DNA of 64,000 nt from Allobosea lathyri (GTDB taxonomy: Bacteria > Pseudomonadota > Alphaproteobacteria > Rhizobiales > Beijerinckiaceae), in assembly GCF_900108245.1 (NCBI RefSeq), contig NZ_FNUY01000009.1, forward strand, positions 62,001 through 126,000. Reading direction: 5' to 3'. The notes beneath the pieces are model-generated. The model worked only from the letters and a program-made list of their open reading frames with translations. It was not told the origin of the DNA and searched no databases. The position numbers and the translations under genes are program-made. Shown here piece by piece: positions 26,986-34,729 of the stretch (position 1 is the stretch's first letter; the number at the start of each line of letters is the position of its first letter).

Positions 26986-27105
26986 CTCGTCCAGGTTGAC
27001 CGGGGCGTTGTCACCAGCCGAAGCCCCAACGACATGGCCGCCTTCAACCGTGAAACCGTCAAGCTGTTCGCGGCTGCGGGCGGACCCGCGGCACGGCCGG
27101 CCTGA
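26986..27105 (+). pseudogene. DJ-1/PfpI-family protein C-terminal remnant
   Basis: Forty in-frame residues, VQVDRGVVTSRSPNDMAAFNRETVKLF (split here for description: DRGVVTSRSPND then AAFNRETVKLF), match the last strand and helix of PfpI/DJ-1 glyoxalase or protease-like proteins, which end in VTSR-x-P-x-D-x-x-AF. The frame is closed upstream by a stop, so only the tail survives. The rest of 26177-27363 holds this remnant, the GH13 remnant and the hairpin, and no other supported gene. Confidence 0.55.
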
Positions 27106-27363
27106 TGCGGCGGTCGTCGTCCCCGGCCCGCCCAATGAACGATCGAGGGGTCTAAGCCGCTACGACCCTTGTTCTAGCATATGGCGTCAGGCGGCACCTC
27201 ACCCACGGAGCCGGCGGCAATATGAACGGTCGCGAGCACGGCGGCGTGTGGCGGCCTCGTCGGTCATCGCGCAGACGCGTCGTCCAGAGCAGGCTCCCAA
27301 CGGCGCCGCATTTCAATCGTACAGGTCCGCGACGCCTTCATGTCCGGGGTCGAGGAGGTTCGC

Positions 27364-29300
27364 ATGCGAGACGTCAAGGCCTCGGGGTTCGTCCGGGTTC
27401 GTGGAGCGCGGGAACACAATCTCAAGAACGTCGATGTCGACATCCCGCGCGACGCCCTGGTCGTCTTCACCGGCGTGTCGGGATCGGGCAAGTCGTCGCT
27501 CGCCTTCTCCACCCTCTATGCCGAGGCGCAGCGCCGCTATCTGGAATCGGTCTCGCCCTATGCGCGTCGCCTGTTCCATCAGATGGAAGTACCCGAGGTC
27601 GATGCGATCGAAGGCCTGCCTCCGGCGGTGGCATTGCAGCAGCAGCGCGGATCGCCGACCACCCGCTCCTCGGTCGGCAGCGTGACCACGGCCTCGGCCG
27701 CATCCACGAGGTTACCGAGGCCTCGATGGTGCCGGATCCTTCCAAGACAATCCGCGAGCGCGCCGTCGCCGCCTGGCCGACGGCCTGGGGCGGCCAGAAT
27801 CTGCGCGACATCGTGATCAGCCACGGCATCGACGTCGACACGCCGTGGCGGGACCTGCCGAAGAAGGTGCGCAACTGGATCCTGTTCACAGAGGACCAGC
27901 CCCAGATCCCGGTTTATCCCGGCTGGGACCATGACCGGATCCAGCGCGCGATCCAGCAGAAGATCGAGCCCGCCTATATGGGCACCTTCTCAAGCGCCAA
28001 GCGCCATGTCACCCACAGCTATGCGACCACCCAGAGCGCGATGATGAAGAAGCGCGCCGCGCGCTTCATGATCGCACGGCTTTGCCCGCTCTGCGACGGT
28101 AAGAGGCTGCGCCGGGAAGCCTTGTCGGTCCGCTTCGAGGGCCTCGACCTCGCCGAGATGAGCCGTCTGCCGATGGCCCGGTTCTCGACGATCTTCGCGC
28201 CCTATGCCGAAGCGAAAGCCGCCAAGCTAACATCGCTGCGCAAGACCCATCCGGAAAAAGCCCTTGTGGTCACGCATATCGCCGGCGATCTGTGCCGCCG
28301 GCTGTCCGTACTCCTCGACCTCGGCCTCGGCTATCTGACGCTGGAGCGCGGCACACCGACCCTGTCGCCTGGCGAGTTGCAGCGGCTGCGGCTCGCCACC
28401 CAGGTCGTCTCCAACCTGTTCGGCGTCATCTATGTCATGGACGAGCCTTCCGCCGGGCTCCATCCCGCCGATACCGAGGCGCTGCTGCGGGCGCTCGATG
28501 GCCTGAAGGCGGTCGGCAATTCGCTGTTCGTGGTCGAGCATGAGATGGACGTCGTCCGCCGGGCCGACTGGATCGTCGATGTCGGCCCCGCCGCCGGCGA
28601 GCATGGCGGCGAGATCCTCTACAGCGGCCCGATCGAGGGGCTGCGCGAGGTCGCGGCGTCGGAGACGAGACGCCACCTGTTCGACGAGGGAGGCGGGATG
28701 ACGAGCCAAGGGCGCGAGCCCGTCGGCTGGCTGCGGCTGGAGGGGATCTCGCGCAACAATCTGAAGCATGTCGACTGCGCCATCCCGCTCGGCGCAATGA
28801 CCACCGTCACCGGGATTTCCGGCTCGGGAAAATCGAGCCTTGTCAGCCAGGCACTGGTCGAGCTGGTTGCCGCTGGCCTCGGCGCTCCGGTCGCGGACGA
28901 AGAGGAGACTGATGGCGAAGCCGCGCTCGAGGACCGCCTAGCTGTCGCAACCGAGGGGCGCATCCACAGCGGGCTCGAAGGTGTCAGGCGGCTGATCGAG
29001 GTCGACCAGAAGCCGATCGGCCGCACCCCGCGTTCCAACCTCGCGACTTATACGGGCCTGTTCGACCATGTCCGTGCCTTGTTCGCGGCCACCCCCGAAG
29101 CCAGGAAACGGCGCTATGACGCAGGCCGCTTCTCGTTCAACGTGGCCAAGGGCCGCTGCCCGCGTTGCGAGGGGGAAGGGTTCGTGATGGTCGAGCTGCT
29201 CTTCCTGCCGAGCGTGTATGCCGCCTGTCCGGCCTGTCACGGCACGCGCTACAGCCCCAAGACGCTCGAGATCCGCTATCGCGGCACGATCCCGGCCTGA
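27364..29300 (+). pseudogene. UvrA-type excinuclease ATPase paralogue, frameshifted and truncated
   Basis: The start frame ([14 protein letters not shown], then Walker [17 protein letters not shown]) encodes the N-terminal UvrA ATPase to about 27685. It then loses roughly 35-40 residues around the first zinc-finger approach and shifts frame; the second frame begins [21 protein letters not shown] and runs on through LSPGELQRLRLATQ (signature), VIYVMDEPSAGLHP (Walker B) and the second Walker A GISGSGKSS. It stops at 29300 just after the CPRCEGEG zinc-finger region, about 200 residues short. It resembles class II UvrA (UvrA2/DrrC-like) proteins more than the housekeeping gene. Three lesions make it a pseudogene. 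Confidence 0.85.
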
Positions 29301-29305
29301 TTGTG

Positions 29306-29830
29306 CTCGACACGTCGGCTGCCCCGTATGGCGGCGACGAGATTATGCGAGCTCAGGTTCGCGGTTTCATTGGCATGCTGCGCGCCCTGGACTTGAAACG
29401 AACTCCGCTGCTCTCGCACCCCGCGATCACAGGCATGCAGTCAGGAAGCAGCCACTGCTTGGGACAACTCCGTACGGTCGCGCCGCTATCTGACGCAACC
29501 GACAGGAGAAAGCGCGGACCCCGAACGGCGCATTCTGACGGTGAGAAAGCGAACTATGGCAAGTCCGGCGATGGCATCACCATGCGCTTGGGAAGACGGG
29601 GCGTTCACAGCCGACAACGGCTTGCCAGCCATTGCGTTCGTCATGACGCGTCACGACAGCGTGTTCTGAATCTCCTGGTCAAGATCAACCGAACCGGCGA
29701 GCGCGTCGCCCCGACAAAAGGAGTTAATTACGCGCCGACGGTTCTGCCCGCTCGGCCTGATGCTGTCGGTGTCGGATCAAAGCAACTCGAATCCGCAACG
29801 CCGAGGCTGCTAGCCAACGGGGGTGGGAAA
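29306..29830 (+). pseudogene. RepA-like AAA ATPase remnant (phage/plasmid type)
   Basis: Pieces of one protein can be read by changing frame: AAPYGGDEIMRAQVRGFIGMLRAL, HPAITGMQSGS, then WDNSVRSRRYLTQPTGESAD and RRILTVRK in another frame, then NYGKSGDGITM, and finally NRTGERVAPTKGVNYAP with SKQLESATPRLLANG. This order is that of the RepA/RSF1010-helicase-like AAA ATPases carried by phages and plasmids, which assemble as hexamers at origins. At least three frame slips and a loss in the middle show decay. The first residues follow directly on the broken uvrA gene. Confidence 0.6.
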
Positions 29831-29918
29831 CACCCTGGCAGGGCTTGGCAGCCCTGCCGGTCTTCCATCCTTCGAAGTCAAACCCGGGCCGCCCAACGAT
29901 CTCGCCAGGCGCTCAAAA

Positions 29919-30251
29919 CTACCAGCGATCATAGTGGTTCCGGCGATAGCCGTGAGCGGGCGCCCAAGGCGGCGGACCACCATGGCGCGGGCCATAACCG
30001 TACCCGCGGCCATATCCTGGTCCGCCGTAGCCATCGCCGCGGCCATAGTATCTCTGCCGATTCATGTTCTCTTGAATGAACATGAGCCGTTCTCGCTTCG
30101 CTTCAGTCATGGTGAACTCGATCGGCTGGTTGTCGAGTTGCCTCGCGACACTAGCTGGAAGTGTTTCGCGCGCCTGCACCGCAGGAGCGGCACCGACGAT
30201 CATCGCGGCCGCTCCAAGGGCGATAGTTGCTGTAAGTACAAACCGACGCAT
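29919..30251 (-). CDS. Secreted Gly/Tyr/Arg-rich small protein
   Basis: 110-residue protein with a Sec signal (MRRFVLTATIALGAAAMIVG, cleavage near VQARE). The mature part has a short helical section (IEFTMTEAKRERLMFIQEN) followed by a low-complexity tail of Gly, Tyr, Arg and Pro (GYGGPGYGRGYGYGP). Such proteins are common in Hyphomicrobiales envelopes but have no known function. ATG 30251 gives the signal peptide; the open frame to 30455 is not needed. It lies downstream of, and on the same strand as, the L,D-transpeptidase. Confidence 0.7.
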   Translation of the reverse strand: MRRFVLTATIALGAAAMIVGAAPAVQARETLPASVARQLDNQPIEFTMTEAKRERLMFIQENMNRQRYYGRGDGYGGPGYGRGYGYGPRHGGPPPWAPAHGYRRNHYDRW

Positions 30252-30423
30252 GGGGACTCTCCCTGTTTGCTCTCGGCGATTAAAGCCGTCGGGATAGGAA
30301 CGCTGGGTGAATGAAATGGTTCGGCTACATTCATGTTGGAGCGAGGCGCGCCCACGCCGACGCTCGTCAGCTAGCCACGGCCGGCACTCTTGTCCGCCAC
30401 GACATCGCCCCCCGCCAGAAACC

Positions 30424-31131
30424 CTATGCGGGAAGCACGGTGACAGGCGTTCCAAGAGAGACGCGTGCGTACAGGTGAATGATGTCCTGGTTGATCATAC
30501 GGACGCAGCCGGACGAAACATTCGTCCCAACCGTGTAGGGCTCAAGTGTCCCGTGGATGCGGTATCCGAGATCGCCACCCTGATCGAAGAGATACATGGC
30601 CCGTGCCCCTAACGGGTTCTTGGCCCCGCCAAGCACGCCCAAACCTCGGGGTGTTTTTTCGAGCGTGGCTTTTATTTCAGGGTCGCGCTCGACCATCTCC
30701 CGCGGCGGCACCCAATCAGGCCAGTCTCGCTTCATATTTATCTTCGCTGCACCCGACCATCCGAAGCCCTCGCGACCGACACCGACTCCGTAACGGGTGG
30801 CGATGCCTGGCGTCTCGACAAAATAGAGATGGTAAGATGCAGGGTCGACGACGATCGATCCCGGAGCATATTGCCGGTTGAACTCGACCGTCTGGCGAAG
30901 GTACTCCGGATCAATTTCGCCAGGATTGACCGTTGGCACCGCAAACCGCTCGCCGGGGTAAGACGTGTAGACTTCTGCGTAGTTCGGACGTGCCAACGTG
31001 CGCGTCTGGGGACGTCTTGGTTTACTCGCCGATATTTCTGGAATGGCAACGATGCTGCCGGACCCGCAGCCCGCCAAGCCCGTAGCTCCAACGGACAGGG
31101 CGGCTAGGTTAAAAGATCGGCGGCTTAGCAT
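30424..31131 (-). CDS. L,D-transpeptidase (YkuD/ErfK family), lipoprotein-like
   Basis: 235-residue exported enzyme that forms 3-3 peptidoglycan cross-links or attaches proteins to peptidoglycan. The start MLSRRSFNLAALSVGATGLAGCG combines a twin-arginine motif with a lipobox-like LAGC. The YkuD domain shows YHLYFVETPGIATRYGVGVG, then HGTLEPYTVG and the catalytic SSGCVRM with the active Cys. Length and motif order match the alphaproteobacterial YkuD branch. ATG 31131 is preferred over 31326 because it starts the signal. Confidence 0.9.
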   Translation of the reverse strand: MLSRRSFNLAALSVGATGLAGCGSGSIVAIPEISASKPRRPQTRTLARPNYAEVYTSYPGERFAVPTVNPGEIDPEYLRQTVEFNRQYAPGSIVVDPASYHLYFVETPGIATRYGVGVGREGFGWSGAAKINMKRDWPDWVPPREMVERDPEIKATLEKTPRGLGVLGGAKNPLGARAMYLFDQGGDLGYRIHGTLEPYTVGTNVSSGCVRMINQDIIHLYARVSLGTPVTVLPA

Positions 31132-31295
31132 CGGCTGTCTCTCGGAAATGGTTGAGGAGAGACATGAGCTTAAGTGGTTACCGCAGCGTGAAGGACGAGC
31201 GCGCAGACTACTCGACGACGCCGGACACTGGCTGTTCGTCCGGCTTGGGGGATACGTCGGATGAGGCGAAAAGAAAACGTTCCAGCGCCCCAAAA

Positions 31296-31317
31296 AGGCC
31301 CTTCTGGCTGAGGGCCT
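31296..31317 (-). terminator. Orphan Rho-independent terminator
   Basis: AGGCCCT-N8-AGGGCCT hairpin; on the minus strand it is followed by TTTTTGG. No minus-strand gene ends here: the L,D-transpeptidase begins 165 bases further along. It therefore either ends a short untranslated RNA that starts near 31400 or acts as an attenuator in the transpeptidase leader. Confidence 0.5.
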
Positions 31318-31411
31318 AATCCACAAAAGCGGACCACGCGTTCTGGTGGCCTTCAGTGGCGGTACGTCTCCGGACTGCTAGACTGGTGCTCGACAATCAG
31401 GATCCCGGTTC

Positions 31412-32101
31412 ATGTGCGGACGCTTCAGCCAAGCCTATTCGTGGGAGGAGATTGTCGCCTTCAGCCAGCCGCTGACGGTGCCTTCCGACAGGCCCAACCT
31501 GCGTGCTCGCTACAACATCGCGCCGACGACTGACGTGGATATCATCCTGAATACGGAGACGGGCCGCGAGTTGCGCAAGGCCCGTTGGGGTCTCATTCCC
31601 GGCTGGCACAAGGGCGGGCTGAAAGACTTCAAGCTCGCCACGTTCAACGCGAGGGTCGAGAACGTCGAGGCCAGCGGAACGTTCAAGCAGGCCTATGCAC
31701 GCAGACGGTGCATTATTCCGGCTTCGGGCTTCTTCGAATGGACCGGTGAGAAGAAGGACCGGGTGCCTCACTTCTTTTCCGCCGCCGATGGCGATCTGCT
31801 GGCGTTTGCTGGCCTGTGGGAGAGCTGGGGCAATCCCGAGACCGGCGAGGACATCACGACCTGCACGATGATCGTCCGCGAGGCCAATGCCTGGACTTCG
31901 CTATATCACGACCGGATGCCCTGCATCCTCCTGCGACGCGATTTCGACGCCTGGCTGGATGGTTCAGGCGGCATGGAATTGCTGAAGCAGCCGCCCCGTG
32001 AGCTGCGGGAATGGATCGTCTCGAAGCGCGTCAACAAGACTGGCGAAGGCGACGACGATCCGCGCACGATCGAGCCCTTCTCGGATGAACTGCCCCTCTA
32101 G
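31412..32101 (+). CDS. SOS-response-associated peptidase (YedK/HMCES family)
   Basis: 229-residue protein of the SRAP family that protects abasic sites in single-stranded DNA by covalent attachment. The catalytic Cys is residue 2 (MCGRFSQ), Asn in RARYNIAP near residue 35, the conserved RWGLIPGW near 65, FNARVENV near 87 and the SGFFEWTGEKKDR active-site region with Glu near 117. Full length. It converges by four bases with the small gene on the other strand. YedK fits the repair theme of neighbours such as the UvrA remnant and DNA-ligase tail. Confidence 0.93.
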   Translation: MCGRFSQAYSWEEIVAFSQPLTVPSDRPNLRARYNIAPTTDVDIILNTETGRELRKARWGLIPGWHKGGLKDFKLATFNARVENVEASGTFKQAYARRRCIIPASGFFEWTGEKKDRVPHFFSAADGDLLAFAGLWESWGNPETGEDITTCTMIVREANAWTSLYHDRMPCILLRRDFDAWLDGSGGMELLKQPPRELREWIVSKRVNKTGEGDDDPRTIEPFSDELPL

Positions 32102-32343
32102 GGGCAATCGAAATCTTGGAGACCGTTATCCCCCTTGCCTTGGGAGCGGCCGTCGATTTCGGCGTTGAATTGCTGATCGGTCAGCAGCAGCGCTGAATTC
32201 AAGCTCTCAAGCGCCACATACACCGTCGAGCCGATTGGGATCTCGCCGCACCAACGGCGAACCTCCGAGTGAAATGGCTTTAGCACGGCCTTCATTTCCT
32301 CGACCTTGGTCCTCGGCATGCTGCGTTTGCTGCGCTGAACCAT
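32098..32343 (-). CDS. Hypothetical small protein
   Basis: 81-residue protein of ordinary composition (VQRSKRSMPRTKVEEMKAVLK opening, IPIGSTVYVALESLNSALL centre). No family recognised. The start overlaps the stop of the 67-residue gene by one base, and its end overlaps the YedK stop by four bases, which supports a real gene packed between neighbours. Confidence 0.55.
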   Translation of the reverse strand: MVQRSKRSMPRTKVEEMKAVLKPFHSEVRRWCGEIPIGSTVYVALESLNSALLLTDQQFNAEIDGRSQGKGDNGLQDFDCP

Positions 32344-32546
32344 TACGGCTCCTCCTCGATGATCTGGGGACGCCGCGCGCCTTCCGAGAACTTGCCCTTC
32401 AGGTAGCCGCGCGAGACCGCTTGATCAGCGTCAGCCAGCAGCGCGCGCATCGCAGCGCGTTCGCTGCCGTGCTCAGCGATCAGCTCCGCGATTTCGCATT
32501 CGATATCGTCCAGTTCGCCATCAATTTTCGGGGCTGGTGATGCCAT
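32343..32546 (-). CDS. Hypothetical small acidic helical protein
   Basis: 67-residue protein, mostly helical and acidic (DGELDDIECEIAELIAEHGSE), with ALLADADQAVSRGYLKGKFSEG in the second half. No family recognised. It forms a two-gene unit with the following 81-residue gene (one-base overlap). Confidence 0.55.
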   Translation of the reverse strand: MASPAPKIDGELDDIECEIAELIAEHGSERAAMRALLADADQAVSRGYLKGKFSEGARRPQIIEEEP

Positions 32547-32652
32547 GGATGAGGTCCTCAGTTATGAGAACAAAATCAGAACAAACCGATTCCAGAGTCA
32601 AGCGCAGCGAGCGCGCAGCGGTTATCCATTTCACCGCGACGATTGGGATAGG

Positions 32653-32802
32653 CTAGTTTTTCAGCTCGAAAATTTCGCCCGCGTCGGCATCATCGCGAAC
32701 TCCCTTGAATGATGCGTGACGCAGTTTGCCGTCATTCGTCCAGGCGCGAAAACGACCTCGGCTTTCAGTGTCGGCTCGACCCAGCGCCTGCCCTTCTTGG
32801 CA
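32653..32802 (-). pseudogene. ATP-dependent DNA ligase (LigD-type) 3' remnant
   Basis: RRWVEPTLKAEVVFA in the autotransporter frame continues, after one frame slip, as WTNDGKLRHASFKGVRDDADA and ends EIFELKN before a TAG at 32653. This is the characteristic C-terminus of the OB-fold domain in LigD/LigC ATP-dependent ligases of the non-homologous end-joining type. About 48 residues remain. No Ku gene is seen in the window. Confidence 0.65.
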
Positions 32803-33488
32803 GCACCAGTGGTGCCGCTGCTGTTGTTGATGATCGTGCCGCCGCTGCTCATCGTGACGCCGGCCGCACCGTTGGAGGCCCCGGCGAAAGCGATTCCTGT
32901 CCCGCCACTGATCGTGCCGTTATTGACCAGCGTCCAGACATTCGTCATGGCGACACCGAGGCCGCCCGACCGCCCGCTAACGCTTGCTGCGCCTCCCGAG
33001 ATCGAGCCGTTGTTGATGACCTGAGCAGTCCCGGCCGCGACCTGGCTGTTTAAACTTAAGCCTGCTCCGGCCCCAATTGTCGCCGTCGAAGGACCGCCCG
33101 CGAGCGTGCCCGCGATGGTCAGCGTGCCGGCAGGAAAACTGCCGGAGAACGGGACGGTGCCCGGGGTGATAGGAGGAGTGACGACGGCGGACAGGACGAA
33201 GCCCTGTGTGTCGATCGTCATGGACTTGGTGGGCGTCGGCAGTGGGGTGGTGGGCAACACCGTGAAGCTGCCGGTCAGCAGGATCGTCGCGGTGGAATCG
33301 GCATCGGCGTTTGCCGCCACGATGGCGTTGCGCAGCTCGGTCTCATTGCTGGCCATGTAGGTCGCAGCCGCTACCGGTGCGGGCAACCAGCAGGCGATGG
33401 CCAGAGCGGCGCCGCTGACGCCCGCGAGCAGCGCTGCCTTGCCGATATATCTCATGCCTGCATCACGTCCGCCCACGCGCGCATCCAT
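32661..33488 (-). pseudogene. Autotransporter passenger N-terminus fused to DNA-ligase tail
   Basis: ATG 33488 has GAGGAG at good spacing and, via the internal MRYIGKAALLAGVSG, a long signal peptide ending APVAAA. The next about 200 residues are Gly/Ser/Thr/Asn-rich beta-helix text (NNGSISGGAASVSG, NNGTISGGTG) typical of the start of an autotransporter adhesin. Near 32800 it changes abruptly to GRRWVEPTLKAEVVFA, the end of an ATP-dependent DNA ligase. The beta-barrel translocator is missing. The product cannot be a working autotransporter; a surface or periplasmic fragment is possible. Confidence 0.65.
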
Positions 33489-33762
33489 AAGTCGTCTCCT
33501 CAGGCATAGGCCAATCCAGATCGGCACCATGCCGGGATTCGGCCAAATTCCACAATGAGGAAAGGGCGATAGAAAGAACGGATCGTTACGAAGGGCGCGG
33601 ATATATGACGGCGCGGTGATGGGCGCTGTTCCGGCGGGGCCCGAGCCGGTCGGCGGCGGCCGATGTCCGCTTTCCGGCGTTGAGCTAAGGGCCGCTCACC
33701 ACCCGACTTTGCCGTTGGCCGAACGGCGGAAGGGGCACGGGGGGAGCCCGCCGTGCCAAAGC

Positions 33763-34389
33763 TCATAGGTCCGTTTGCTCCGAAAGGAGAAGCGCGTCGT
33801 CGACCTCGATACCGAGGTAGCGCACGGTGCTTTCCAGTTTCGTGTGGCCTAGAAGAAGTTGGCAGGCGCGGAGATTGCCTGTGCGCTTATAGATCAGCGC
33901 AACCTTCGTTCGCCGGAGACTGTGCGTCCCGTAGAGCGCTGGATCCAATCCGATCAGCGCTACCCAGCTGTCCAGGAGGCGGCCGTACTGGCGCGTTGTA
34001 ATGTGATCGCCGTGCCGGCTACGGCTCGGGAAAAGCCAGTCGTCTTCTCGGGAACCTCGCATTCTAAGCCAGGCAGTAAGCGCTTCGCGGGCTGAGTCCG
34101 TCAGTTCGAATGGTACCGGCCGCCCCGTCTTCTGCTGAACGATCGCGGTTCGGAGGCGAACGGTGCCTCCGAGGACGACATCGGCGACGCGAAGGCGAAC
34201 GAGATCGCACCCGCGCAGCTTGCTGTCGATCGCAAGATTGAACATGGCGAGATCGCGGGTTCGCCCCTCATGCTGAAGTCGGGTTCGCAACGCCCAGATG
34301 TGCTTTGGCTTCAGAGGCGGCTTCGGTCCGATGATGCGACCGAGGTTCCACGCATTACGAGGCTTTTGGTTCTGCGCCTGGATATCCAC
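33763..34389 (-). CDS. Tyrosine recombinase/integrase (short form)
   Basis: 208-residue site-specific recombinase consisting almost only of the catalytic domain. The first Arg is in DSKLRGCDLVRLRV near residue 58, the Lys probably in VQQKTGRPVPF near 87, the HxxR box in GTHSLRRTKVAL near 157, the second His in LLLGHTKLEST near 181, and the nucleophile Tyr in TVRYLGIE near 191. Full set present, so likely active. It lies inside a stretch rich in remnants and may have delivered the neighbouring cargo, but I found no attachment repeats or tRNA beside it. Confidence 0.85.
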   Translation of the reverse strand: MDIQAQNQKPRNAWNLGRIIGPKPPLKPKHIWALRTRLQHEGRTRDLAMFNLAIDSKLRGCDLVRLRVADVVLGGTVRLRTAIVQQKTGRPVPFELTDSAREALTAWLRMRGSREDDWLFPSRSRHGDHITTRQYGRLLDSWVALIGLDPALYGTHSLRRTKVALIYKRTGNLRACQLLLGHTKLESTVRYLGIEVDDALLLSEQTDL

Positions 34390-34729
34390 GGCAGATCCCC
34401 TTCTTGGGACGCCGCATCCTGGAAAATTCCATCAAATGTGGACGGGTCTCTCACGCCTCGTGGTGAAATACGCGAGGAGGAGCGCAGCTTGCGCCATCTG
34501 CAGACGTTGGCTCCCTGCCTAGAAGCGGACGTTCCCGGCTCCGGAAAGCCGCGACCGTCAGCAGCGGTCGTGCTGGCACGCCTACTGCCAGACGGCTTTG
34601 CCTCTCTGAGGACTTCATAGCGACCGCTGGACTTGCATGTTCCAAAGCAATCTTTTGAGCCACGATCAGATGACGCTTGTCGAATGCACTCGCACGCTAT
34701 TGCCGATGACGGTGGGCGCCGGTCCGGCT
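34390..34729. other. Intergenic region, no supported gene
   Basis: About 340 bases between the integrase start and the end of the AI-2E-type gene. Only short frames without ribosome binding sites are present. It presumably holds the integrase promoter; no clear motif was found. Confidence 0.45.
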
